Assembly (NCBI GenBank): GCA_965655795.1
Contig: CBFHHY010000005.1
Span: 62,001-126,000 of the forward strand
Reading direction: 5' to 3'
Length of the DNA: 64,000 bases
Origin: TMED14 sp002167805
GTDB lineage: Bacteria; Bacteroidota; Bacteroidia; Flavobacteriales; Schleiferiaceae
Of the stretch, positions 33,002 to 40,904 are shown one piece after another (position 1 is the stretch's first letter; each line of letters begins with the position of its first letter). The notes below the pieces were generated by a model, which did no database searches, was not told the origin of the DNA, and saw only the letters and a program-made list of their open reading frames with translations. The position numbers were made by a program, and so were the translations under genes.

Positions 33002-33880
33002 ATGAGCGTACTCGTAAATAAGGATTCAAAAGTTATAGTCCAAGGTTTTACCGGAAAAGAAGGGTCATTCCACGCGGAGCAAATGATTGCTTTTGGAACC
33101 AATGTGGTTGGTGGAGTAACTCCTGGAAAAGGAGGGCAAAATCATTTAGGTAAACCTGTATTTAATACGGTGAAGGAAGCGGTAGCTAATACACAAGCAA
33201 ATGTCTCAATTCTTTTCGTTCCACCTGCTTTTGCCGCTGATTCAATTATGGAAGCTGCCGATTCCGGTATTGAAGTTATTGTATGCATTACCGAAGGTAT
33301 ACCAGTAGCCGATATGATTAAAGCGAAGCCATATTCTGAAAGTCGTGGTGCAACTTTAATCGGTCCGAATTGTCCTGGAGTAATAACTGCGGGTGAGGCC
33401 AAAGTTGGGATAATGCCAGGTTTCGTCTTTAAAAAAGGAAGAATAGGAGTGGTTTCAAAGTCAGGAACTTTGACCTATGAAGCTGCTGACCAAGTGGTTA
33501 AAGCCAACATGGGAATTTCAACAGCTATCGGTATTGGGGGAGATCCAATCATTGGAACAACAACGAAAGATGCCGTGAAGCTTTTAATGAATGATAAAGA
33601 GACAGATGGAATCATAATGATTGGTGAAATTGGCGGTCAGCTTGAAGCAGAGGCTGGGCAATGGATTAAGGATAACGGGACTAAGCCAGTAGTCGGTTTT
33701 ATTGCAGGAGAGACGGCACCCGCAGGTAGAACAATGGGACATGCTGGTGCTATAGTTGGAGGCGCGGAGGATACAGCTCAAGCGAAAAAGTCTATTTTAA
33801 GAAGTTGCGGAGTCCATGTTGTTGATTCTCCAGCTCAAATTGGCTCTAAAATGGCTGAAATAATTAGTTCACTAGGGTGA
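33002..33880 (+). CDS. sucD: Succinate-CoA ligase, alpha subunit
   Basis: A 292-residue TCA-cycle enzyme: VNKDSKVIVQGFTGKEGSFH and GGVTPGKGGQ at the N-terminus (CoA-binding), GPNCPGVI, VGIMPG, GRIGVVSKSGTLTYEA, GGDPIIG and the phosphohistidine loop MGHAGAIVGG near residue 250. The beta subunit (sucC) is at 59219, not adjacent. A TACTTTTG box 32-39 bp upstream of the ATG fits the -7 consensus. The next gene overlaps its stop by 4 bp. Confidence 0.96.
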   Translation: MSVLVNKDSKVIVQGFTGKEGSFHAEQMIAFGTNVVGGVTPGKGGQNHLGKPVFNTVKEAVANTQANVSILFVPPAFAADSIMEAADSGIEVIVCITEGIPVADMIKAKPYSESRGATLIGPNCPGVITAGEAKVGIMPGFVFKKGRIGVVSKSGTLTYEAADQVVKANMGISTAIGIGGDPIIGTTTKDAVKLLMNDKETDGIIMIGEIGGQLEAEAGQWIKDNGTKPVVGFIAGETAPAGRTMGHAGAIVGGAEDTAQAKKSILRSCGVHVVDSPAQIGSKMAEIISSLG

Positions 33881-34713
33881 ATTCCAGTTTTACAATTTAT
33901 AATCAAACTATCTTAAATGAAGCTGAATCAGAAGCATTTAATCGAAGATCTCATTTATATGGAGATGGCTTATTTGAAACGTTAAGAGTTCATCAGGGTA
34001 AAATTTGTTTTTGGGAGAGTCACTATTTTCGATTAATGTCATCAATGCGAATTTTGCGTTTAGAGATTCCTCTAAATTGGTCTCCTGATGATCTAGAAAA
34101 AGAAATTTTATCATTTAAACCTGAGCCTCAAATTGATTATCGAGTTCGTTTTAGTGTATGGAGGGAAGGTGGTTTAGGTTATACGCCTAACACGAATTCA
34201 ATTGACTGGTCCATAAATTTTTCTGAGCTTGATGATAAAGGCTATTCGAGCCCCGTTAAGAAACAGAAGTTAGCTCTGTTCCAAGAACACAAAAAATCTA
34301 AAGGTTTATTGTCAAATTTAAAATTAAGTGAAAGCATACTCTATATTTTGGCAGCAAAATTTGCATCTGAGCAACATACTGATGATGCAATTATTCTATC
34401 TCAGGACAATCATGTACTTGAGACCAGTAGAGGAAATATATTTCTTCTTAAGGGCAACGAATTGATAACGCCATCATTGGAGGACGGGGCATTAAGAGGT
34501 GTTATGAGAGAGCAAATTTTGAAATATGCTAAAGATGCTAATCTCACATCCAAAGAGGAAAAGGTAAATCCCTTTGATCTATTAAAAGCTGATGAAATAT
34601 GGATAACTAATGCAATAACAGGAATTGTTTCCGTGAGTAATTATCGAAAATCCTCCTATGGATGTTTAAAGGGGGATGAGATGCAAGTTATTCTTAATTC
34701 TAAATGTGAATAA
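33877..34713 (+). CDS. Class IV aminotransferase / aminodeoxychorismate lyase-like
   Basis: A 278-residue PLP enzyme of fold type IV: NRRSHLYGDGLFETLRVHQG near residue 25, RVRFSVWREGGLGYTP, LKLSESILYILA (lysine region), VLETSRGNIFLLKG and DGALRGVMREQILK. PabC and D-amino acid or branched-chain aminotransferases share these motifs; PabC-like is favoured by length and the GDGLFET block. GTG start overlaps sucD by 4 bp. Confidence 0.85.
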   Translation: MNSSFTIYNQTILNEAESEAFNRRSHLYGDGLFETLRVHQGKICFWESHYFRLMSSMRILRLEIPLNWSPDDLEKEILSFKPEPQIDYRVRFSVWREGGLGYTPNTNSIDWSINFSELDDKGYSSPVKKQKLALFQEHKKSKGLLSNLKLSESILYILAAKFASEQHTDDAIILSQDNHVLETSRGNIFLLKGNELITPSLEDGALRGVMREQILKYAKDANLTSKEEKVNPFDLLKADEIWITNAITGIVSVSNYRKSSYGCLKGDEMQVILNSKCE

Positions 34714-34719
34714 CCTTAA

Positions 34720-35280
34720 TTAATTCATTTCTATATTTTCTGGCGCGTGAGTCCATAATCTGAATGAGTCTGGGAAATGAGTCTTAAGTTTTTGATATAC
34801 ATTCTTTTCAAAGTATAGATCACTTGAACCCAGTTTTCTTAATACAACCCAGGATTCCTCATCAATTTCTTCATTAATTTGATCCAATGACCACCCGCTG
34901 TAACCAATGAAAAATTTAATCATTGTTGAATCAACGGTGCCATTCAACAATCCTTTTTTCATGGATTCAAAGTCTCCACACCAATAGATTTCATTTTTGA
35001 TATGATGTGACTCAAATATAATATTTGGACAATTATGAATAAAAAATAAAGCATCCTTATTTACTGGACCTCCCTCGAAAACCGGCAGATCGGGCCATTC
35101 CTCTCCGAAAATATTTTTTAAAGAGAGCTTCGAAGGTTTATCTAGACACAATCCAGTTATGCCATCGCTGTTTTGATCAGTAATTAGGATAACACTTTTG
35201 CTAAATGTTTTGTCAGAGATCAAAGGGTGCGCTAATAAAACATCTCCAATTTTGACAAATGGGGTGGTGGAAGAACTCAT
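34720..35280 (-). CDS. YqgE/AlgH family protein
   Basis: A 186-residue protein: GDVLLAHPLISDKTFSKSVI, TGLCLDKPS, FEGGPVNKDALFFIHN, IKFFIGYSGWSLDQINEE and ESWVV. This is the full UPF0301/YqgE signature. The family is widespread; its function is unclear (proposed transcriptional or alginate-related regulator). It converges on the aminotransferase and is divergent from pdxH. Confidence 0.92.
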   Translation of the reverse strand: MSSSTTPFVKIGDVLLAHPLISDKTFSKSVILITDQNSDGITGLCLDKPSKLSLKNIFGEEWPDLPVFEGGPVNKDALFFIHNCPNIIFESHHIKNEIYWCGDFESMKKGLLNGTVDSTMIKFFIGYSGWSLDQINEEIDEESWVVLRKLGSSDLYFEKNVYQKLKTHFPDSFRLWTHAPENIEMN

Positions 35281-35302
35281 ATCCTCTAATTTAGCAAATA
35301 CA

Positions 35303-35938
35303 ATGAGTTTACAAGAGGATAGAAAAGAATATTTGAGTAGTGAATTAGGAGATAATTATCTCAGTGTTGATCCGAAAAACCTTTTTAAGGAGTGGCTTAA
35401 GGATTACAGAGCAATTGTAAAACAAGACTCAACGGCATTTGCTTTAAGTACCGTGGGAGACACTGGCAATCCTGATTCAAGAATTGTGCTTCTGAAAGAA
35501 ATAAGAGACGAAGGGTTGGTTTTTTATACAAATTATGAATCAAAAAAAGGTAGAGATATCAAGTTTAACAAAAATGTTCATGCTCTATTTTTTTGGAAAG
35601 AACTTGAACGACAGGTTAGGATTAAAGGAATTGTTACTAAAATATCAAGAGAGGATAGTGAAAAGTATTTTTCCACAAGGCCTAGGGCATCGCAATTAGG
35701 TGCCATCTCTTCAAATCAATCGCAAAAAATTTCGACGAGAGAAGATTTGGATATAAAGTTTAACTCTTATTATTCACAGGGGTCGGAGAACCTCAAATGT
35801 CCAGATAATTGGGGTGGTTATTGTATTCAGATAAAACAAATCGAATTTTGGCAAGGAAGAATGAATAGGATGCATGATAGAATTATTTTTGAGAAAACAA
35901 TGTCTTCACAATGGAACTCTTACAGAGTTCAACCATAA
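35303..35938 (+). CDS. pdxH: Pyridoxamine/pyridoxine 5'-phosphate oxidase
   Basis: A 211-residue FMN enzyme: LFKEWLKDYRAIVKQDSTAF, DSRIVLLKEIRDEGLVFYTN (FMN phosphate), SKKGRDIKFN, FFWKELERQVRIKGIV, STRPRASQLGAISSNQS and the C-terminal EFWQGRMNRMHDRI. It makes pyridoxal 5'-phosphate. The frame opens upstream at 35198 inside the YqgE gene; ATG 35303 gives the normal length and sequence. Confidence 0.95.
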   Translation: MSLQEDRKEYLSSELGDNYLSVDPKNLFKEWLKDYRAIVKQDSTAFALSTVGDTGNPDSRIVLLKEIRDEGLVFYTNYESKKGRDIKFNKNVHALFFWKELERQVRIKGIVTKISREDSEKYFSTRPRASQLGAISSNQSQKISTREDLDIKFNSYYSQGSENLKCPDNWGGYCIQIKQIEFWQGRMNRMHDRIIFEKTMSSQWNSYRVQP

Positions 35939-35944
35939 AGAATT

Positions 35945-36964
35945 ATGAACAAGGAAATTAGATTTGCGGTTGTGGGTTGCGGCCGAATAGGGAAAAGGCA
36001 TATTGAAATGATAAACGCTACCAAAGGAGCTTTATTAGTGGCGACATGTGATCTAAAAAGTAAGGTTGATTTGGGAATCATGAATGATGTCCAGCACTAT
36101 GATTCTACAAAATCTCTATTTAGTCAAGTTGATAATATTGATGTGGTAGCTATAGCTACACCCAATGGTCTCCACGCTATACACGCTCTGGAGGCGATAA
36201 AATCAGGGGCTCATACAATAATCGAAAAACCAATGGCATTAAAAGTTAAAGATGCTGAGATGGTTTTACATCAGGCTTTACAAAATGGAAAATATGTTTT
36301 TGGTGTAATGCAAAACCGGTATTCTCCACCATCAAGATGGTTAAAAGAGATCGTGTCTTCAAAAAAAATGGGTTCAATCTTTATGATTCACATTGATTGT
36401 TTTTGGAACCGAGATGATCGTTACTACAAAAAAGGTGACTGGCATGGAACTAAAGAACTGGATGGAGGTACTTTATTCACTCAATTTTCCCATTTTATTG
36501 ACATTTTATATTGGGTATTTGGAGATTTAAATCCAACACATGTAGAGTTACAAAATTTTAATCATAAACAATCCATTGATTTTGAGGATTCTGGAATGAT
36601 TCATTTTGATTTAAATAGTGGCGGAAAGGGATCTTTAAACTATTCAACAAGTGTTTGGGACAGTAATTTAGAAAGCTCTATGACTATTATTGGCGAAAAT
36701 GGATCAATAAAAATTGCTGGGCAGTATATGAACGAGGTTGTCCATTGTAATATCAAAGGTTATCAGATGCCAAAGCTCGCAGAGAGCAATCCTCCAAATA
36801 ACTATGGGTATTACAAAGGTTCTGCAGCTAATCATATCTATATATATGAAAATGTAATGTCTGTTTTAGCAGGTAAATCAAAAATTACTACCAATGCCCT
36901 CGAGGGTCTTAAGGTTGTAGATATTATTGAAAGAATTTACAAAAAGGCCAGGGTGGCTAAATAA
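35945..36964 (+). CDS. Gfo/Idh/MocA family oxidoreductase
   Basis: A 339-residue NAD(P)-dependent dehydrogenase: AVVGCGRIGKRHIEMI at 8-23 (Rossmann), VAIATPNGLHAIHALEAI near 75, IIEKPMALKVKDAEMV near 98 (EKP motif) and a C-terminal substrate domain with GGTLFTQFSHFIDILYW. It resembles WbpB/WlbA-type UDP-sugar 3-dehydrogenases, but the substrate is not determined. It follows pdxH by 6 bp and is probably co-transcribed. Confidence 0.85.
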   Translation: MNKEIRFAVVGCGRIGKRHIEMINATKGALLVATCDLKSKVDLGIMNDVQHYDSTKSLFSQVDNIDVVAIATPNGLHAIHALEAIKSGAHTIIEKPMALKVKDAEMVLHQALQNGKYVFGVMQNRYSPPSRWLKEIVSSKKMGSIFMIHIDCFWNRDDRYYKKGDWHGTKELDGGTLFTQFSHFIDILYWVFGDLNPTHVELQNFNHKQSIDFEDSGMIHFDLNSGGKGSLNYSTSVWDSNLESSMTIIGENGSIKIAGQYMNEVVHCNIKGYQMPKLAESNPPNNYGYYKGSAANHIYIYENVMSVLAGKSKITTNALEGLKVVDIIERIYKKARVAK

Positions 36965-37006
36965 ATAGACAAAATTCAATCGTCTAAGTAGGTTAAAGTC
37001 AAAAAA

Positions 37007-37031
37007 AAAGTCGCTTCAATGAAGCGACTTT
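37007..37031. terminator. Bidirectional rho-independent terminator
   Basis: A perfect 12-bp stem AAAGTCGCTTCA / TGAAGCGACTTT with a single loop base, with A9 on the left (T9 on the - strand) and TTTTG on the right. It ends both the oxidoreductase gene (+) and the HU gene (-). Confidence 0.9.
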
Positions 37032-37051
37032 TGTTTAGGTGATTTAACTAA

Positions 37052-37321
37052 TTAAAGCTTTCCACTGAGTTCAGCACCTGCCTTAAATTTAGCTACATTT
37101 TTTGCAGCAATCTGGATAGTTGCTCCAGTTTGAGGGTTACGTCCCTCACGTGCATTTCTTCTTGAAACGCTAAAAGTACCGAATCCTACTAGAGAAACTT
37201 TATCTCCTCCAGAAAGAGCTTTACCTACAGAATTAGTGAAAGAGTCTAAAGCAGACTTCGCTTGAGATTTTGAGATGCCAGCGTCAGAAGCTATAGCATC
37301 GATTAGTTGTGCCTTGTTCAT
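37052..37321 (-). CDS. HU-family DNA-binding protein
   Basis: An 89-residue histone-like protein: MNKAQLIDAIASDAGISKSQ, VSLVGFGTFSVSRRNAREGRNPQTGATIQI (in pieces: GFGTF, GRNPQTG) and KNVAKFKAGAEL. The RNPQTG arm with Pro at the tip is complete. It compacts and bends DNA. A perfect promoter lies upstream and a strong terminator downstream, so it is a monocistronic, probably highly expressed gene. Confidence 0.96.
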   Translation of the reverse strand: MNKAQLIDAIASDAGISKSQAKSALDSFTNSVGKALSGGDKVSLVGFGTFSVSRRNAREGRNPQTGATIQIAAKNVAKFKAGAELSGKL

Positions 37322-37358
37322 TGTTAAATGATTTAAGATTAATTGTTTTGGTCTTTAG

Positions 37359-37388
37359 CAAATATACACGAATACGCAACGTACACAA
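37359..37388 (-). promoter_or_regulatory. Promoter of the HU gene
   Basis: On the - strand: TTG, exactly 19 bp, then TATATTTG, the full Bacteroidetes sigma-70 consensus, 38 bp from the HU ATG. The -33 end lies 5 bp beyond the fmt stop codon. Confidence 0.75.
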
Positions 37389-37392
37389 GGGT

Positions 37393-38361
37393 TTACAAAA
37401 TTTTCTTACCAAATATTGAAAAACAACCCCTTTCTCTGTAGCCTTTGAGGAAATTAGAAGTGTCCATTCGACGCTTTCCGGGCCATTGAATTGTATGAAT
37501 TTCAACTGCAAACGACCCTTGCTCAAGGAAAAGCCCATAATCTTCAATCTTTACTTGAATATTATTGCTATAACTTATTGTTTTTAAATTATTTATAATT
37601 TTAGAATTATACAATTTAATTCTTCCATTTTGACCATTTAACATGGGGATACTAGCTCCGGGAGATATATCGCATGCGCGAATTCGATTGTGAATATCTT
37701 CGATATTCGAAAGCAATTCTAAATGACCAAATTCTGAATAAATTTTTGGAGCTTTTTTAACAATTTTTGCTAATTTTTGATTTTTTGGTTTCGTTTTTTC
37801 GCCTAAAATGGAATAAATAGTCTCTATTGCCAGCTCTGAGCCAACTTGTTTCAATCTTCCATAAAGAGAAGATAAGGTTTCATTAGGACCAATTTGAACA
37901 GATTTTTGAAGCAGTATTTCACCAGAATCGATAACATTATTAATGAGAAATGAGGTGACTCCCGTTTTAGTTTCACCATTAGCAATTGACCAATGTATAG
38001 GAGCTGCACCCCTATAATCAGGCAGCAATGAAGCGTGGATATTAAAACAGCCTAATTTAGGAACAGACCAAACGGTTTCTGGTAGTTTTTTAAAGGCGAC
38101 GACGACAAAAATATCAGCTTCCCAATTACTCAATACTTCAAGAAATTTGGAATCCCTCAAATCCTCCGGTTGAAGCAGGGGCAAGTTGTTTTTCCTAGCA
38201 AATTCCGTTACATCTGACTCCTTGATTTTCAGACCTCTTCCTGATTTTTTATCTGGAGAACTCACCACCCCTCTAATATCAATTTGACTCTCTTTTCTAA
38301 GATTAATTAATGTTTCAAGGGCGAATTCCGGAGTTCCAAAAAAAACTATCGATGTTTTCAT
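37393..38361 (-). CDS. fmt: Methionyl-tRNA formyltransferase
   Basis: A 322-residue enzyme that formylates initiator Met-tRNA. IVFFGTPEFALETL at the start, LPLLQPEDLRD, VAFKKLPETVWSVP, FNIHASLLPDYRGAAPIHWSI (catalytic Asn, His) near residue 109, and NNVIDSGEILLQ (catalytic Asp) near 142, followed by the C-terminal OB-like domain with IRACDISPGA. Normal length. It lies 12 bp downstream of the recQ gene, likely co-transcribed. Confidence 0.95.
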   Translation of the reverse strand: MKTSIVFFGTPEFALETLINLRKESQIDIRGVVSSPDKKSGRGLKIKESDVTEFARKNNLPLLQPEDLRDSKFLEVLSNWEADIFVVVAFKKLPETVWSVPKLGCFNIHASLLPDYRGAAPIHWSIANGETKTGVTSFLINNVIDSGEILLQKSVQIGPNETLSSLYGRLKQVGSELAIETIYSILGEKTKPKNQKLAKIVKKAPKIYSEFGHLELLSNIEDIHNRIRACDISPGASIPMLNGQNGRIKLYNSKIINNLKTISYSNNIQVKIEDYGLFLEQGSFAVEIHTIQWPGKRRMDTSNFLKGYRERGCFSIFGKKIL

Positions 38362-38373
38362 TATTAGGCTGAT

Positions 38374-40083
38374 TTAACTCTTTGAGCAGTTTGAGCAATT
38401 TAAACAACTATTCCCGTTACCGTTTTCGCCAAAATAACTTAAAATATCTTCAAAAAGACAATTTTTCGAGGATATTAAATTTAGTATCGCATCCGCTTTT
38501 GTTTTTTTGGATTGAATTTGTAAGTCAATAATTGATCTGTTAACTGATAAATGTCCCTCTGGTTCCCTTGGGTATTTCCATTCCAATACCATTTGTGAAT
38601 CGAGATCAGCCCAATCTATAATTCCATTCTCAGAGAGTTTATTTAGTGAAAGGTATACCTCAGAGAGAGGCCTTTTAGTCCAATTAGATATAGATTTAAT
38701 TGAAAAATTTACCCACCTTCCATTTGACATAGGTAGGTTTCTAGCCAATGAATATGCTACATCAGAATAATTATCTAGATTATTTAATTTCTCAACGAGT
38801 TCAGTTCCTGAGAAATTTATTATTACCTGAGATTTAGACTTATAATCGTCATGCAGGATAAACACCCCTTCATTGACCAATTTTACTAAGATTTCTTTAA
38901 ATCTAGATTTTATCACTCCCAGTTTTTGAGATAGTTCCTGAATATTTATTTTCTGTCTAAAACCTTTACCATCGCCAACAGCAATTTGGCCAACGCTGGC
39001 GATTTTATGATAGGCGTCATGAAGGGCGTTCCAGGATATTTCATTTTTGACTAATCTACTTTTGAATGATTTAATATCCTTATTCTCAACAATTAGATAA
39101 GAGTGGCTTATTTTACGATCTCTTCCTGCTCTACCAATTTCTTGGTAAAGTGATTCTATACTTTGAGGTATATCGATATGAATAACTTGCCTTACATTGG
39201 ATTGGTCAACACCCATACCAAAGGCATTAGTTGCAACCATACAATTAATTTTGCCATTAGCCCATTCCTCTTGATTTTTTTGCCTTACTTCCATGCTTAG
39301 CCCTGCATGGTAGGGTAGGGCATTGATACCGGACTTTTTGAGGTTTTTCAACCATATTGATGTCTGACTTCGGGTTCTACAATAGATTATCTGCTTTCCA
39401 TTTTCTGGGCTGATTAGTTTTTTCAACTCAGATTCTTTGGAGCTAACTGTAAATATGTTTACCGATAGATTCGGACGGAAAAAACTTCCTTTAATGATTC
39501 TAGCGTTCTCCATTGACAATATTTCTTTAATGTCGTCAACAACGGCATTTGTAACAGAAGCAGATAGTGCGATACAGGGAACATCCATTAAAATCTTTCG
39601 AATTTTAGACAGTTTTACATAGCTGGGCCTAAAGTCGTGACCCCATTGACTAACGCAATGTGCCTCATCAATTGCTAATATGGATATTGGTAAATATTTT
39701 ATCCTTTCTAGAAATCTGGCACTTAAAACCCTTTCTGGAGAGATATAGACAAAATAATAGTCACCATTTATTATTTTATCTAACTGGGTATTCCAATACT
39801 TAGAATCATAATCACCCGCCAGAGCAATTGATGGAATGCCAAGATTATTGAGTTTTTTGACCTGGTCGCTTATAAGGGAAATCAACGGAGATATTACTAA
39901 TGTTGTTCCTCCGGATAATATTCCTGGTATTTGAAAGCATATAGACTTACCACCGCTTGTCGGCAGAAAAGCCATGGTGTCATTAGAACTAATAATGCTA
40001 TTTATAACATTTTCTTGATGCTCAAGGAACGAATCATAACCCCAAATTTTCTTCAGGACCTTCTTGGCATCACTTATCTTCAT
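38374..40083 (-). CDS. recQ: RecQ-family ATP-dependent DNA helicase
   Basis: A 569-residue helicase: LPTSGGKSICFQIPG (Walker A) near 40, ISPLISLISDQVK, LAIDEAHCVSQWGHDFRPSY (DEAH), LSASVTNAV, IIYCRTRSQT, YHAGLSMEVR, ATNAFGMGVDQSNVRQ and QEIGRAGRD. The usual RecQ zinc-binding Cys cluster after motif VI is missing; four cysteines instead occur at the very C-terminus (SCLNCSNCSKS). No HRDC domain. ATG 40083 is taken as start (the frame opens at TTG 40095); it overlaps the upstream ATPase gene by 14 bp. Confidence 0.88.
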   Translation of the reverse strand: MKISDAKKVLKKIWGYDSFLEHQENVINSIISSNDTMAFLPTSGGKSICFQIPGILSGGTTLVISPLISLISDQVKKLNNLGIPSIALAGDYDSKYWNTQLDKIINGDYYFVYISPERVLSARFLERIKYLPISILAIDEAHCVSQWGHDFRPSYVKLSKIRKILMDVPCIALSASVTNAVVDDIKEILSMENARIIKGSFFRPNLSVNIFTVSSKESELKKLISPENGKQIIYCRTRSQTSIWLKNLKKSGINALPYHAGLSMEVRQKNQEEWANGKINCMVATNAFGMGVDQSNVRQVIHIDIPQSIESLYQEIGRAGRDRKISHSYLIVENKDIKSFKSRLVKNEISWNALHDAYHKIASVGQIAVGDGKGFRQKINIQELSQKLGVIKSRFKEILVKLVNEGVFILHDDYKSKSQVIINFSGTELVEKLNNLDNYSDVAYSLARNLPMSNGRWVNFSIKSISNWTKRPLSEVYLSLNKLSENGIIDWADLDSQMVLEWKYPREPEGHLSVNRSIIDLQIQSKKTKADAILNLISSKNCLFEDILSYFGENGNGNSCLNCSNCSKS

Positions 40084-40612
40084 CAATAATATCAATAATG
40101 AATTTGGCTCTATCCTCTATTGAGCATCGGGGCACTTCAATCATTTGATATCCAAGATCGGTATATGCTTTCATGACTGAATCATGAACAAGTTGGCAAG
40201 TGCTAAATGGCTCCCATCTTCCATCATCTTGAGTATAAATATCCTTCCAGGGTGGGAAAATAAATACTTTTTTATGGTAAGGGTATACTTTAGGATCCAT
40301 GGATTCATTTATTTCCTTGTTTCCAGCATTAATGTATGCTAATACATCAATTACTGAACGATCATAAAAAATTGCATCAGTTAAATTGTTGGCTTCATTA
40401 TATTGCTTGACTCTCAATTTCCAAATTGCCTTGGAAAATGAAATGAGGTTTCTCCATGGGTCAGACCCCCCAGAACCATAACCCGTTTTATCCCAATATT
40501 CGCGAGACACTTCAGGCATTATGGAATATCCGAGATTAGCAAGCTCATTTACTGTCGAGCTTTTGCCAGTTCCAGGTGCTCCTGTAAGAACTATTCTTCG
40601 GAAGTCATTCAT
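40070..40612 (-). CDS. P-loop ATPase, AAA_28 / NadR-like
   Basis: A 180-residue nucleotide-binding protein: RIVLTGAPGTGKSSTVNELA (Walker A) at 6-25, IMPEVSREYWDKTGYGSGG, IFYDRSVIDVLAYINAG (DRS-type Walker B region) and a C-terminal EVPRCSIEDRAKFIIDII. The domain resembles the kinase half of NadR (ribosylnicotinamide kinase-like, AAA_28), so a small-molecule kinase activity is possible. A pnuC gene, a possible partner, is far away at 58618. Overlaps recQ by 14 bp. Confidence 0.8.
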   Translation of the reverse strand: MNDFRRIVLTGAPGTGKSSTVNELANLGYSIMPEVSREYWDKTGYGSGGSDPWRNLISFSKAIWKLRVKQYNEANNLTDAIFYDRSVIDVLAYINAGNKEINESMDPKVYPYHKKVFIFPPWKDIYTQDDGRWEPFSTCQLVHDSVMKAYTDLGYQMIEVPRCSIEDRAKFIIDIIDEDK

Positions 40613-40637
40613 ATATTCGTTGCTTAAATATGCCTTT

Positions 40638-40904
40638 ATGAAAAAATCTGGATTTAAGAAACTCCTCGAAGAGAACTACAGTTGGCCTTGTCTTTACATG
40701 TTTAAGTTCATTTGTCCAGCCAAAAATGAGAATATAGCGCATCTAGAGAGTCTTTTTAATTCTGAATCATCTGAAGTCATTATTAGACAGTCTTCCAAAG
40801 GTAATTTCGTCAGCGTCACTGCAAAAGAAATAATGCTTTCCCCAGAGAAAGTCTTAAATCGCTACAAAGAAGTTGAGCAAATCCCCGGATTACTTTCCTT
40901 GTAA
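40638..40904 (+). CDS. DUF493 family protein
   Basis: An 88-residue protein: FKKLLEENYSWPCLYMFKFI, then SVTAKEIMLSPEKVLNRYKEV and PGLLSL. This is the DUF493/YbeD-like pattern (small ACT-like regulatory fold). ATG 40638 starts the family's usual N-terminus. Its last 15 bp overlap the end of clpC on the other strand. Function unknown. Confidence 0.8.
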   Translation: MKKSGFKKLLEENYSWPCLYMFKFICPAKNENIAHLESLFNSESSEVIIRQSSKGNFVSVTAKEIMLSPEKVLNRYKEVEQIPGLLSL

